DNA of 64,000 bases from Fictibacillus nanhaiensis. GTDB taxonomy: Bacteria; Bacillota; Bacilli; Bacillales; Fictibacillaceae. The notes beneath the pieces are model-generated. The model was not told where the DNA came from and made no database searches. It saw only the letters and a program-made list of their open reading frames with translations. How positions within the stretch are numbered: position 1 is the stretch's first letter; each line of letters begins with the position of its first letter. Positions 18,589 through 29,572 of the stretch are shown here, piece by piece. The position numbers and the translations under genes are program-made. Location: NCBI RefSeq assembly GCF_023715445.1, contig NZ_JAMBOD010000010.1, positions 1 to 64,000 on the forward strand, in the 5' to 3' direction.

Positions 18589-20436
18589 ATGTGCGGAATA
18601 ACCGGCTGGGCAGATTGGAATCGTAACCTCACCCATGAAAAGAATGTGCTGTTAAAAATGGCTACACCTTTATCCAAAAGAGGACCAGATGCATTGAATG
18701 TTTGGAGCACAACCCATGCGGGATTTGGCCACGCTCGTCTTGCAGTTGTTGATATCGAAGGCGGCGTTCAGCCGATGAGCAGAAAAAAGAACAACAATAA
18801 TTATACACTTTGCTATAACGGAGAATTGTACAATACGGAGGATATCAGGAAAGAGCTTTTACAGCGAGGCTATACATTCGAAGGGCATTCCGATACAGAA
18901 GTACTGCTTGTTTCATATATAGAGTGGAGAGAGGCTTGTATTGAGAAGTTTAACGGTATTTTTGCTTTCGGAATATGGGATGAAGAAAAAGAGAGTCTGT
19001 TCATTGCACGTGACCGTTTAGGGGTAAAGCCGTTTTTTTATTCGGAAAAGAGCGGTATGTTTCTTTTTGGATCGGAAATAAAAGCAATTCTGGCTCATCC
19101 TGAAATGAAGGCTGAAGTTGACCGGGAAGGGCTTCAAGAAGTATTTGGACTCGGACCATCCCGAACACCAGGGAACGGAGTTTATAAAGGTATAAAAGAA
19201 CTGCGGCCGGCACATGCTGCTACATTCACAAAGAATGGACTGAAAATCTGGCGATATTGGAATGTAGAAAGCAAACCTCATGAGCATTCACTTGAAGAAA
19301 CGATCGATAACGTAGGTACACTAGTAAAAGATGCGGTTACCCGCCAGCTTGTTGCAGATGTGCCGGTCTGTACATTCTTATCAGGTGGTCTGGACTCAAG
19401 CGCGATTACGGCTATTGCAGCCAAGCACTTTAAAGAAGAAAACAAAGGGGAACTTCATACTTTCAGCATCGATTATGAAGACAATGATAAATATTTTAAA
19501 GCGAGTGATTATCAGCCGAACTCAGATGCTCATTGGATTAATAAAATGGTAGAAGCGACGGGTTCTACCCATCATAGCTGTGTGATCGATAACGAGCTAT
19601 TAATCAATCATTTACGTGAAGCCGTAACGGTGCGCGATCTTCCAGGCATGGCAGATGTAGATTCTTCCCTTTTATGGTTCTGCCGGCAGATTAAGCCGCA
19701 GTCTACAGTAGCATTATCTGGAGAATGTGCTGACGAAATTTTTGGCGGATATCCATGGTTTCATAAAGAAGAACTCATGAATCGGGAGATGTTTCCGTGG
19801 ATGCGTTCAACAGAAGCAAGGCAGAATCTTCTTCAGGATTCATGGGCAGAAAAGCTGAACCTTGCATCATATGTTCAGCAGAAATATGAAGAAACAGTAA
19901 AAGAAACTCCTGTACTGGAAGGGGAAACAAGATTAGAAGCAAGACGGCGTGAAATATTTTACTTGAATATGCTTTGGTTCATGACAACATTGCTAGATCG
20001 CAAAGACCGTATGAGTATGGGAGCGAGCTTAGAGGTAAGGGTGCCTTTTGCTGATCATAGAATTGTAGAATATGCGTGGAATATCCCTTGGGAGATGAAA
20101 ATGCTTGCTGGAAGAGAGAAGGGGATTCTGAGAAAAGCATTAACAGGCTTGCTTCCGGATGAAGTTTTGTACCGAAAGAAAAGTCCATATCCAAAAACCT
20201 TTCATCCCGAGTATACGGACGGCGTAAAAGACTGGCTGCAATGCATCGTAAAAAAGAAAAATTCACCTCTTTTTGAAGTGTTGAACAAAGCAAAAGTTCA
20301 GCGGATCATAGATACGAATGGTGAGACTTTCAGGGAACCGTGGTTCGGACAATTGATGACAGGACCTCAGCTTATGGCACATCTGGCTCAAATCGATAGC
20401 TGGCTAAGTGACTATAATATAAATATCATAGATTAA
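18589..20436 (+). CDS. asnO: asparagine synthetase (glutamine-hydrolysing) AsnO
   Basis: It makes asparagine from aspartate, glutamine and ATP. The N-terminal class II glutaminase domain starts with the essential cysteine directly after Met (MCGITGW), which fixes the start at 18589 rather than 16 codons earlier; AAAGGATG is upstream. NGELYN (77-82) and GHSDTE (99-104) belong to the glutaminase site. The synthetase domain has the pyrophosphatase loop SGGLDSS at 265-271. The length of 615 fits AsnO (about 614), the sporulation-linked paralogue of B. subtilis, which also lies near yisL and yisQ. I did not find a convincing sigma-A promoter; a CATACGTAAT sequence upstream is loosely like a sigma-E -10. 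Confidence 0.9.
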   Translation: MCGITGWADWNRNLTHEKNVLLKMATPLSKRGPDALNVWSTTHAGFGHARLAVVDIEGGVQPMSRKKNNNNYTLCYNGELYNTEDIRKELLQRGYTFEGHSDTEVLLVSYIEWREACIEKFNGIFAFGIWDEEKESLFIARDRLGVKPFFYSEKSGMFLFGSEIKAILAHPEMKAEVDREGLQEVFGLGPSRTPGNGVYKGIKELRPAHAATFTKNGLKIWRYWNVESKPHEHSLEETIDNVGTLVKDAVTRQLVADVPVCTFLSGGLDSSAITAIAAKHFKEENKGELHTFSIDYEDNDKYFKASDYQPNSDAHWINKMVEATGSTHHSCVIDNELLINHLREAVTVRDLPGMADVDSSLLWFCRQIKPQSTVALSGECADEIFGGYPWFHKEELMNREMFPWMRSTEARQNLLQDSWAEKLNLASYVQQKYEETVKETPVLEGETRLEARRREIFYLNMLWFMTTLLDRKDRMSMGASLEVRVPFADHRIVEYAWNIPWEMKMLAGREKGILRKALTGLLPDEVLYRKKSPYPKTFHPEYTDGVKDWLQCIVKKKNSPLFEVLNKAKVQRIIDTNGETFREPWFGQLMTGPQLMAHLAQIDSWLSDYNINIID

Positions 20437-20443
20437 TAAAAAT

Positions 20444-20487
20444 AAGCGGCCATTCTTAGAAGAAAACACACTCTTGAGTGGCCGCTT
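20444..20487 (+). terminator. possible asnO terminator hairpin
   Basis: A perfect 9-bp outer stem (AAGCGGCCA / TGGCCGCTT) encloses a 26-base loop with further weak pairing. No clear T-run follows, so termination strength is uncertain. Confidence 0.5.
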
Positions 20488-20545
20488 GTATTCTGGAGAA
20501 AGACATTGTGCGCATATTGTCCGTGTGGAGTAATCATTATAAAAT

Positions 20546-20628
20546 AATCCCACGTAAAATCACTTTAATCCCACGTTAATTTGAATATTCCCACGAAAAA
20601 CGACTAGAATCCCACGTTAATTTCAATT
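20546..20628. repeat. four 20-21 bp tandem imperfect repeats, core TCCCACG
   Basis: Units start at 20546, 20567, 20588 and 20608. Each carries WTCCCACG at the same phase and an AT-rich remainder. The array lies between convergent asnO and the MATE gene. Confidence 0.75.
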
Positions 20629-20666
20629 AACACGATTTTCGACAAAGTGCGATAGCCAGTCATCGT

Positions 20667-22025
20667 TTAAGCTGTTGCCTCAGCCGAACGAACCATAAAT
20701 TTATTCTGCCATTTCCGTTTTCGCCATCTTGATAACATGAAGAGACCGCGCAGCCATTCGTCTGCAATAAAGGCAAGCCATATTCCTGCTAATCCGAGGT
20801 CGAAGATGATTCCAAGAAGGTAAGCAAGAGTTACACTTACACCCCACATGGAGATAACGCCCATCACAACAGGGAACTTCACATCACCCGCTGCTCTTAA
20901 ACTGGATATGATAACGAGGTTGAATGAACGGCCAGGTTCCAGCAAAAGTGTTAAGTACAGCAAAATTGTACCTTCTTTTATGATCTCTGGATTATCGGTA
21001 AAAATCGAAAGAAGCGGTTTTGCAAAAAGGGAAGCGACTCCAGCCATTAAAAAACTGATGATCATGGCATATGTCTGGCTTTTTAAACAAGTTTTATAAG
21101 CAGAATCATAAGACTTTGCACCAATCATATGTCCGATTAAGATTTGTGTACCTTGGCCGATTGCAACAGCAAACAAGAAGATAAACATCATAATGTTGAA
21201 TGTATAGACTTTTGTAGTTAAGGCAGTTGTACCAAGCAAAGTAATAAAGAATGTGATAACCATTTGAGACCCGCTGTAGGAAAGATGTTCACCAGCAGCC
21301 GGAAGCCCGATTTTCAGGACACTCTTAATATGAAGCGGAAACAATTTGAATGATTTATCAAAGGGAAGCGGAATAGAAGACCTTTTGAACAATAAATACA
21401 AAATGACAACCAATCCTAGAAACCGGCTGAATGAAGTTGAGATCGCGACGCCTTCAACACCAAGAACCGGGAATCCAAACGCACCGAATATAAATAGGTA
21501 GTTTCCGATCACATTTAGGATGTTCATTCCGATGGTGACATACATAGCATCCTTCGTAAATCCGTAGCTGCGGATTGCTGCACCGATCGTCATAATGACT
21601 GACTGTATAAAAGAAAATCCGCCTACAATTAATAAATAGATCGAAGCCTCTTCCATCAATTCGGAAGGAGTATTCATCCACTTTAAAAAGACATCACCCC
21701 AAATGAGCAACGCACCGCTTAAAAGTAAACCGAACAGCAAATTGGCGACTATGGATACAACAGCAACTTCAGCTGCCGTTTTTTCAAGTTTAGCACCCAC
21801 CGCTTGGGCAATGACTACGCTTGCACCAGTTGCAACAAAACCAAACATCACAATTACAATCGATAATAGCTGATTCGTAAGACCAACTGCAGCAACGGAG
21901 TGATCTGAATATTGGCTTAGCATGAGCGTATCAGCGTTACCCATCAGCATGTGAAGCAATATTTCTATGAAAATGGGCCACGTAATGGCAAAAAGGGAAA
22001 GCTTAGCGGCTTTATTTCCTTTCAT
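20667..22025 (-). CDS. yisQ: MATE family efflux protein (YisQ-like)
   Basis: This 452-residue membrane protein has twelve predicted hydrophobic helices in two homologous halves, typical of MatE (NorM/DinF) cation-coupled drug or metabolite exporters. Features include an N-terminal PIFIEILLHMLMGNADTLML, the QAVGAKL loop and a second-half GQGTQILIGHMIGAK that mirrors it. It is close in context to B. subtilis yisQ, downstream of asnO. The substrate is unknown. Start ATG with GGAGAGGG upstream. No paired regulator gene is adjacent. Confidence 0.85.
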   Translation of the reverse strand: MKGNKAAKLSLFAITWPIFIEILLHMLMGNADTLMLSQYSDHSVAAVGLTNQLLSIVIVMFGFVATGASVVIAQAVGAKLEKTAAEVAVVSIVANLLFGLLLSGALLIWGDVFLKWMNTPSELMEEASIYLLIVGGFSFIQSVIMTIGAAIRSYGFTKDAMYVTIGMNILNVIGNYLFIFGAFGFPVLGVEGVAISTSFSRFLGLVVILYLLFKRSSIPLPFDKSFKLFPLHIKSVLKIGLPAAGEHLSYSGSQMVITFFITLLGTTALTTKVYTFNIMMFIFLFAVAIGQGTQILIGHMIGAKSYDSAYKTCLKSQTYAMIISFLMAGVASLFAKPLLSIFTDNPEIIKEGTILLYLTLLLEPGRSFNLVIISSLRAAGDVKFPVVMGVISMWGVSVTLAYLLGIIFDLGLAGIWLAFIADEWLRGLFMLSRWRKRKWQNKFMVRSAEATA

Positions 22026-22097
22026 GTATATCCCTCTCCATCTGTATGTTTGAATATTTACCTATTGTAGCAGGAAAATATGGCATATGAAATGAAA

Positions 22098-22123
22098 TCC
22101 CCTTACTTTTTAAGGTAAGGGGA
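22098..22123 (-). terminator. terminator downstream of the GH13 gene
   Basis: The perfect stem TCCCCTTAC / GTAAGGGGA lies ten bases beyond the GH13 stop. T-rich sequence follows on both strands. Confidence 0.7.
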
Positions 22124-22132
22124 CTGATATTT

Positions 22133-23860
<1,728 letters not shown>

Positions 23861-23888
23861 TTATCATTCTCCCCTCTTTTGAAAAACT

Positions 23889-24036
23889 TGAAGTGGTTGA
23901 TTTCCGCTCCAGGTGCTCGCTTTCCGCGGGGCGTGCGGTGAGCCTCCTCTGCGCTATGCTCAGTTAGGAGTCTCACCTGTCACCCTAATCCCGCAGGAGT
24001 CTCGCACCTTACGCTCCAATCAACTTGTCAACGAAG
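23889..24036. repeat. Bacillaceae palindromic intergenic repeat, copy 1
   Basis: The element starts GAAGTGGTTGATTTCCGCTCC and ends CGCTCCAATCAACTTGTC, so the ends are an imperfect inverted repeat. The interior is GC-rich (CTCGCTTTCCGCGGGGCG ... CCCGCAGGAGTCTCGCACC). A second copy lies at 52193-52405. I recall similar sequences scattered in Bacillaceae genomes; there is no coding capacity. Confidence 0.75.
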
Positions 24037-24103
24037 CAAATTCACAATCTTTTAGAAACCAATAGAAACAAAGGAAAACAGTTATCTAAAAGAAATAGAA
24101 AGA

Positions 24104-24137
24104 GGGCACAACCTATTATAATACCTAGGTTGTACCC
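24104..24137. other. intergenic hairpin
   Basis: ACAACCTA / TAGGTTGT, extended by GGG / CCC across one mismatch, with a ten-base loop. A pyrimidine-rich tract follows on the minus strand. Purpose unclear: it lies in the divergent nplT-mdxE spacer. Confidence 0.45.
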
Positions 24138-24242
24138 CCTTAAGAATGTACATTGCCTTCACATTGTTGACAGTAGTATAAACCGGTTACAAAGTTAAAA
24201 TCAAGAGTTATGAAAGCGAATCCAAAAAAAAATAAAAAACTA

Positions 24243-24270
24243 TTGTAAAAATGAAAAGCAGATGTATAAT
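24243..24270 (+). promoter_or_regulatory. mdxE promoter
   Basis: TTGTAA (24243-24248) and TATAAT (24265-24270) are separated by 16 bases. Confidence 0.65.
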
Positions 24271-24286
24271 GAAATTGAGCAGGTAA

Positions 24287-24300
24287 TGCAATCGTTTTCA
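24287..24300 (+). promoter_or_regulatory. CcpA cre-like site
   Basis: TGCAATCGTTTTCA matches the cre consensus TGWAANCGNTNWCA with one mismatch. It lies about 17 bases downstream of the -10, a roadblock or start-site position suited to glucose repression of the maltodextrin operon. Confidence 0.6.
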
Positions 24301-24355
24301 TAAACGACAAAAAACGACATTCTTCTACAGCATTATATTTTTTTGTTAGTCTGTG

Positions 24356-24365
24356 CAAACGTTTG
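24356..24365. promoter_or_regulatory. LacI-family operator before mdxE
   Basis: The CG-centred perfect palindrome CAAACGTTTG lies in the mdxE leader, 40 bases before the ATG. It is a likely target of the LacI-type regulator encoded at 29573-30595; CcpA could also bind. Confidence 0.55.
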
Positions 24366-24404
24366 TATGCTTTGAATTTTTATATCTAATGGGGGGTACA
24401 ATTC

Positions 24405-25670
24405 ATGAAAAAGTTATTAGCATTGCCTTTAACTTTTGCTCTTGCTGCAAGTGCTTTAGCCGCTTGCGGACCGCAAGAAGACAGCTCGTCAACTGGCGGC
24501 AAGAAAGAAACGGATAGCAAAAAGCCAGAAAAGCTGGTTATCTGGGAAGATCAGGAAAAAGGGATCGGAACAAAGGATGCTATCAAGAAGTTTGAAGAAA
24601 AGCACGGCATCAAAGTTGAGCTTAAAGAAATTCCAATGCTTGACCAGCAAGAAAAGCTTCGTCTTGACGGACCTGCTAAAAAAGGACCAGATGTTATTAC
24701 AACACCGCATGACCGTATTGGGCCTTTAGCGATCGAAGGACTTATCGCCCCAATCGAAGTTTCTGATGATGTAACAAAGCTTTACACTGAATCATCCATT
24801 AACGCATTAACATACGATGGAAAACTTTATGGTCTTCCAAAATCAACTGAAACACCAGTATTTATCTACAACAAAAATCAAATGACAGACGCGCCTGAGT
24901 CTTTAGATGATGTACTAGCTTTCTCCAAAGGTGACAAAGGCGGAGCTGAATATGGCTTCCTTGCAAACTGGACTGATTTCTACTTTGCAAACGGAATTCT
25001 TTCTGGTTACGGCGGTTATGTATTTAAAGATGACAACGGTACACTAGATCCTCAAGATATTGGTCTTGCAAATGAAGGTGCTGTTGAAGGTTTAACCTAC
25101 ATCACAAGCTGGTATAAAGACGGCTTATTCCCTAAAGGAATTATCGGTGAAAAAGCTGGACAAACGATTGACGGTCTTTTCCAAGAAGGAAAAGCTGCTT
25201 CAGTAATGAACGGACCTTGGTCTTTCCAAGGCTACAAGGATGCTGGCATCGATATCGGTGTTGCACCAATGCCTAAACTTCCAAACGGTGAGTATGTTAA
25301 AACATTCATCGGTGTTAAAGGTTATAACGTAAGTGCTTTCTCTGAGAACCAGGAATGGGCTGCAAAACTTGTTGAGTTCATCACGAACGAAGAGAGCGCA
25401 AAAACTCGTTATGAAAAAACGGCAGAAATCCCTCCAGTTGTATCTCTAATGGAGGACCCAATCATTGCAGACAACGAGGCAGCTAAAGCTGTAGCTGTAC
25501 AATCAGAGCGTGGAGTTCCGATGCCAAACATTCCTGAGATGGCAGAAGTGTGGGCACCAGGAGCAAATGCACTTCAATTATCTGCTACTGGCAAGTCTGA
25601 GCCAAAAGCTGCTCTAGAAAGCGCAGTAAAAACAATTGGACAAAACATCAAAGCAAACCACAGCAAGTAA
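24405..25670 (+). CDS. mdxE: maltodextrin-binding lipoprotein MdxE
   Basis: This extracellular solute-binding protein (SBP_bac_1/8 family) of a maltose/maltodextrin ABC importer has 421 residues. The signal peptide carries the lipobox ALAAC with Cys 21, then a charged linker. The ligand domain has family segments such as KGPDVITTPHDR and MNGPWSF. It is followed by a hairpin and then by the two permease genes, the usual order that lets the binding protein be made in excess. No ATPase gene is in the operon; as in other Bacillaceae a shared MsmX-type ATPase elsewhere is presumed. Confidence 0.92.
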   Translation: MKKLLALPLTFALAASALAACGPQEDSSSTGGKKETDSKKPEKLVIWEDQEKGIGTKDAIKKFEEKHGIKVELKEIPMLDQQEKLRLDGPAKKGPDVITTPHDRIGPLAIEGLIAPIEVSDDVTKLYTESSINALTYDGKLYGLPKSTETPVFIYNKNQMTDAPESLDDVLAFSKGDKGGAEYGFLANWTDFYFANGILSGYGGYVFKDDNGTLDPQDIGLANEGAVEGLTYITSWYKDGLFPKGIIGEKAGQTIDGLFQEGKAASVMNGPWSFQGYKDAGIDIGVAPMPKLPNGEYVKTFIGVKGYNVSAFSENQEWAAKLVEFITNEESAKTRYEKTAEIPPVVSLMEDPIIADNEAAKAVAVQSERGVPMPNIPEMAEVWAPGANALQLSATGKSEPKAALESAVKTIGQNIKANHSK

Positions 25671-25684
25671 TAAACAATAAAGGG

Positions 25685-25718
25685 GAAAGCGGTACCTGAC
25701 GTCGAAGGTACTGCTTTC
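25685..25718 (+). other. hairpin between mdxE and mdxF
   Basis: A 12-bp stem with one wobble (GAAAGCGGTACC / GGTACTGCTTTC) and a ten-base loop, without a real T-run. It probably protects the mdxE mRNA or attenuates read-through into the permease genes. Confidence 0.7.
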
Positions 25719-25822
25719 TCTCACTATTGTGTATGTTGGAAAGATTTTGCTGATGAATGGGTCCTGAAATCTTTCGAGCAAAACACAATATTGTACTGGG
25801 TAAAAGAAAGGGGAAACCTGTA

Positions 25823-27085
25823 ATGACACATCGTAAGACGGCGGCATTGCTGTCCATCATTCCAGGAGTGGGGCAATTTTATAACAAACAGTTTATAAAA
25901 GGCTTTGCTTTCATATTTTTAGCAGCATGTTACTTTATTGCCTTTCTGGATTTTTTGAATATCGGACTTTGGGGCATCGTAACCCTTGGTACTGAAGTGC
26001 CTCGAGACCACTCCATATTCTTGTTGGTTAATGGAGTTATTTCATTGCTTGTGGTTGGAATCGGATTAGGGTTTTATTTCTTTAATTTTTATGACGCATA
26101 CCAAAACGGTAAAAAGCGTGACAATGGTGTAAGACTTAGTTCGTTAAAAGAGCAGTACCACAATGTGATCGATAAAGGGTTTCCATATTTGATGGTTGGT
26201 CCTGGATTCTTGCTATTAATATTCGTAGTTATTTTCCCGATTATCTTTATGCTTCTTTTAGCATTTACGAATTATAACTTGTACAACTCACCACCAGCAA
26301 AACTTGTGGATTGGGTAGGATTTAAGAACTTTATTGAGATCTTTTCATTAGACATCTGGCGTGAAACTTTTATCTCTGTATTTGCCTGGACCATTATATG
26401 GACGTTTACAGCGACTACTCTACAAGTTGCTATCGGCATTTTCCTTGCCGTTGTTTTAAATCAGAAAGAAATTAAGTTTAAAGGTGTTATTCGAACACTA
26501 TTAATTTTACCATGGGCAGTACCAGCATTCGTATCCATTTTAATTTTCTCAGGTTTGTTCAATGACACTTTCGGAGCAATTAACAAAGATCTTTTAGCAC
26601 CTCTTGGAATCGATTCCATACCTTGGCTGACAGATCCATTCTATACGAAGATTGCCCTGATCTTTATACAATCCTGGCTTGGATTCCCGTTCATTATGGC
26701 AATGACAACGGGAGTGCTTCAATCCATTCCGGGTGAATTGTACGAAGCAGCGACGGTTGACGGTGCATCAAACTGGGATAAGTTCCGTAAGATCACACTT
26801 CCGATGATCTTATTCACAACTGCACCTATTCTAATTACTCAGTACACATTTAACTTCAATAACTTTAACGTTATTTATCTCTTTAATAATGGCGGTCCTG
26901 CAGTAGCTGAACAAAATGCCGGAGGGACAGATATCTTAATTTCATGGATCTATAACTTAACGATGACATCTGCTCAATACAGTAAGGCTGCAGCTGTAAC
27001 CGTGTTATTATCATTAATTATCGTTTCGCTTGCTCTTTGGCAGTTTAGAAAGACGAAATCATTTAAGGACGAAGGAATGATTTAA
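25823..27085 (+). CDS. mdxF: maltodextrin ABC permease MdxF
   Basis: This inner-membrane permease of the MalF type has 420 residues. An N-terminal extension with hydrophobic segments precedes the conserved binding-protein-dependent transport domain, which holds the EAA loop (EAATVDGASNWDKFRKITLP) that contacts the ATPase. The ATG at 25823 follows AAAGGGG; an upstream in-frame ATG at 25757 would start inside the leader and has no ribosome site. It is followed after one base by mdxG. Confidence 0.9.
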   Translation: MTHRKTAALLSIIPGVGQFYNKQFIKGFAFIFLAACYFIAFLDFLNIGLWGIVTLGTEVPRDHSIFLLVNGVISLLVVGIGLGFYFFNFYDAYQNGKKRDNGVRLSSLKEQYHNVIDKGFPYLMVGPGFLLLIFVVIFPIIFMLLLAFTNYNLYNSPPAKLVDWVGFKNFIEIFSLDIWRETFISVFAWTIIWTFTATTLQVAIGIFLAVVLNQKEIKFKGVIRTLLILPWAVPAFVSILIFSGLFNDTFGAINKDLLAPLGIDSIPWLTDPFYTKIALIFIQSWLGFPFIMAMTTGVLQSIPGELYEAATVDGASNWDKFRKITLPMILFTTAPILITQYTFNFNNFNVIYLFNNGGPAVAEQNAGGTDILISWIYNLTMTSAQYSKAAAVTVLLSLIIVSLALWQFRKTKSFKDEGMI

Positions 27086-27086
27086 T

Positions 27087-27923
27087 ATGAGTATAAAAAC
27101 AGCAAAAAGAATCCGGTTAACGCTGTCCTATCTTGTCTTATTGTCAGCTGTTGCTATTGTTATCTATCCGATTATATGGGTTATCGGTTCTTCTTTTAAC
27201 CCTGGTAATACGTTATCAAGTTCGACAATTATACCTGAGAACGCAACACTTGCTCATTATAAAAAGCTTTTTACAGAAACTGATTATTTGATCTGGTATT
27301 GGAACACGCTGAAAATTTGCTTTATTACAATGGTGCTTTCCGTTATCTTTATCGGTCTTACTGCTTATGCTTTTTCAAGATATAAATTTGTAGGACGAAA
27401 GAATGGTTTAATGTTATTCCTGATATTGCAGATGATTCCGCAATTCGTTGCGATCTTAGCAATCTATATTCTTGCTTTTCAAGTAGGGCTGTTAGATACG
27501 CACTTAGCTTTAATTCTTGTATATGTGGGTGGATTGATTCCGATGAACACGTATCTTGCAAAAAACTATTACGATACGATTCCAAAAGAATTGGACGAAT
27601 CCGCGCGTATAGATGGTGCTGGACACTTCCGTATTTTCTGGCAGATTATCCTGCCTCTATCGAAGCCGATCCTTGCGGTTATTGCACTATTTAGTTTCAT
27701 TTCACCGTTTGCAGACTTTATCTTAGCATCCATTCTGATTAGTTCTGATGAAAAGATGACCCTTGCTGTAGGTCTGTTTAACATGATTAAGAATGAATTC
27801 GGTAACAGCTTTACAGTATTTGCCGCCGGTTCGGTATTAATTGCGATTCCTATCGGATTACTTTTCTTATCCCTCCAGCGATACTTTATTTCTGGTTTAA
27901 CGGCAGGCGGTACAAAGGGTTAA
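27087..27923 (+). CDS. mdxG: maltodextrin ABC permease MdxG
   Basis: This MalG-type permease has 278 residues, six hydrophobic helices and the EAA-type loop ELDESARIDGAGHFRIF. It pairs with MdxF. It starts one base after the mdxF stop, so translation is probably coupled. It is followed after 27 bases by the amylase gene in the same direction. Confidence 0.92.
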   Translation: MSIKTAKRIRLTLSYLVLLSAVAIVIYPIIWVIGSSFNPGNTLSSSTIIPENATLAHYKKLFTETDYLIWYWNTLKICFITMVLSVIFIGLTAYAFSRYKFVGRKNGLMLFLILQMIPQFVAILAIYILAFQVGLLDTHLALILVYVGGLIPMNTYLAKNYYDTIPKELDESARIDGAGHFRIFWQIILPLSKPILAVIALFSFISPFADFILASILISSDEKMTLAVGLFNMIKNEFGNSFTVFAAGSVLIAIPIGLLFLSLQRYFISGLTAGGTKG

Positions 27924-27950
27924 AAGCACGGCGATCAAGGAGGAACGGCG

Positions 27951-29477
27951 ATGGGCAAAAAGATGAGGATCTTGGGCTTGTCGTTTCTTCTTTTTTTATC
28001 TGTACAAAATAAAGCGCTTGCAGAAAAAAAGGAAGAGCGGTCATGGAAAGATGAAACGATCTATTTTATTATGATAGACCGGTTTCATAATGGTGATAAA
28101 CGCAATGATTTTGAAGTAGATACAAAAGACCCGTCGGCATACCACGGGGGAGATTTTAAAGGTGTTACCGAAAAACTTGATTACCTCAAAAAAATGGGGG
28201 TAACCGCCATCTGGATGACACCCGTTATGAAGAATGAGGAACGGGGTTATCATGGTTACTGGACAGAAGATTTTTACGACACTGAAGAACATTTTGGATC
28301 AAAAGAAGATTTGAAGATACTCGTAAAAGAAGCGCATGACCTTAATATTAAAGTAATCTTAGATCTTGTAGTCAATCACACAGGCTATAAACATCCTTGG
28401 CAGAACGACCCTGCCAAACAAGACTGGTTTCATCCTCAAGAGGAAATTACGAACTGGGATAATCAGGAAAACGTAGAGAACGGCTGGCTTGCAGGACTGC
28501 CAGATTTAAATACTGAGAATCCCGAAACTAGAAACTACTTGCTGGATATGGCTGAATATTGGATAAAAGAAACTGATATTGACGGCTACCGGTTAGATAC
28601 GGTTAAGCATGTACCAAAGAATTTTTGGATAGAATTTTCAGAGCGTGTTAAAAAGGTGAAACCAGACTTCTACTTAATCGGAGAAGTTTGGCATAACGAT
28701 CCAAGATACATTGCCGAATACAATAAGGCTGGTATCCAGTCTTTTGTAGATTATCCTTTGTTTAATGAGATGGTAAGGATTTTCAGGCAAACCGGACAAT
28801 CGCTTTCTGAGCTGAACTCTGTGTGGGAACGAAATAAATACTATTACGAAGACCCATATATGCTAGGAAACTTCATAGATAATCATGACAATATCAGATT
28901 TGTACGTGAAGTACTATTGAAGCAAGAGGACCCTGAAAAAAGATTGAAAATGGCGCTCACCTATCTATATACAGCTCCTGGAATTCCGATTTTGTACCAA
29001 GGAACGGAGCATATGATGGATGGTGCTAAAGATCCAGATAACCGCCGCATGATGGACTTTGATCAAAATAAAGAGATAGAGACATTCACGGCTAAACTTG
29101 GGGAACTTAGACAAAAACATCCTGCACTTCGCAGGGGAGATTTCTCCTTGATAAAAGAAGATCGAGCAAAAGCGGTCTTTAAAAGATCATACAAAAATGA
29201 AACGGTCTTTATTGTTTTTAACAACGATAAAAAAGATGGCACAGTTTCCTTTTCTGATAGGGATCTGCAAAAACACGATCTTCTGGATGTAATGACTAAG
29301 GATACGGTTAATGTGAAGGGTGAAAAAGCTGAACTCTTTCTTAAAGGAGAAGCAGCACACGTTTACCTGCTGCAAAAAGACAAAGGCAGTCCCATTATGT
29401 TTACGGTATTAGGAGCGGCGGCTGTATTTATGATCGGGTTTCTTATATTTCTTTATCGAAAACGAATAAGGACTTAA
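27951..29477 (+). CDS. membrane-anchored extracellular alpha-amylase (GH13)
   Basis: This secreted alpha-amylase-family hydrolase of 508 residues has a signal peptide at about 1-24 (cleavage after ALA). The GH13 barrel carries nucleophile D216 (DGYRLDTVKH), acid/base E245 (GEVWHND) and D313 (IDNHDN). A C-terminal domain follows, then a hydrophobic helix (about 482-502) with a basic end, RKRIRT. This makes a type I topology with the enzyme outside and tethered to the membrane. It probably trims starch or glycogen fragments beside the MdxE lipoprotein. It is the last structural gene of the mdx operon; GGAGG precedes the ATG. Confidence 0.88.
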   Translation: MGKKMRILGLSFLLFLSVQNKALAEKKEERSWKDETIYFIMIDRFHNGDKRNDFEVDTKDPSAYHGGDFKGVTEKLDYLKKMGVTAIWMTPVMKNEERGYHGYWTEDFYDTEEHFGSKEDLKILVKEAHDLNIKVILDLVVNHTGYKHPWQNDPAKQDWFHPQEEITNWDNQENVENGWLAGLPDLNTENPETRNYLLDMAEYWIKETDIDGYRLDTVKHVPKNFWIEFSERVKKVKPDFYLIGEVWHNDPRYIAEYNKAGIQSFVDYPLFNEMVRIFRQTGQSLSELNSVWERNKYYYEDPYMLGNFIDNHDNIRFVREVLLKQEDPEKRLKMALTYLYTAPGIPILYQGTEHMMDGAKDPDNRRMMDFDQNKEIETFTAKLGELRQKHPALRRGDFSLIKEDRAKAVFKRSYKNETVFIVFNNDKKDGTVSFSDRDLQKHDLLDVMTKDTVNVKGEKAELFLKGEAAHVYLLQKDKGSPIMFTVLGAAAVFMIGFLIFLYRKRIRT

Positions 29478-29572
29478 TTAAATATATCTTTTTTCCTAAT
29501 GATTCTATACAATTATGAGGGATTAAGAAAGCGTATACAACAAGAGTATTAGTCTGAAAGGAGGACTCAATT

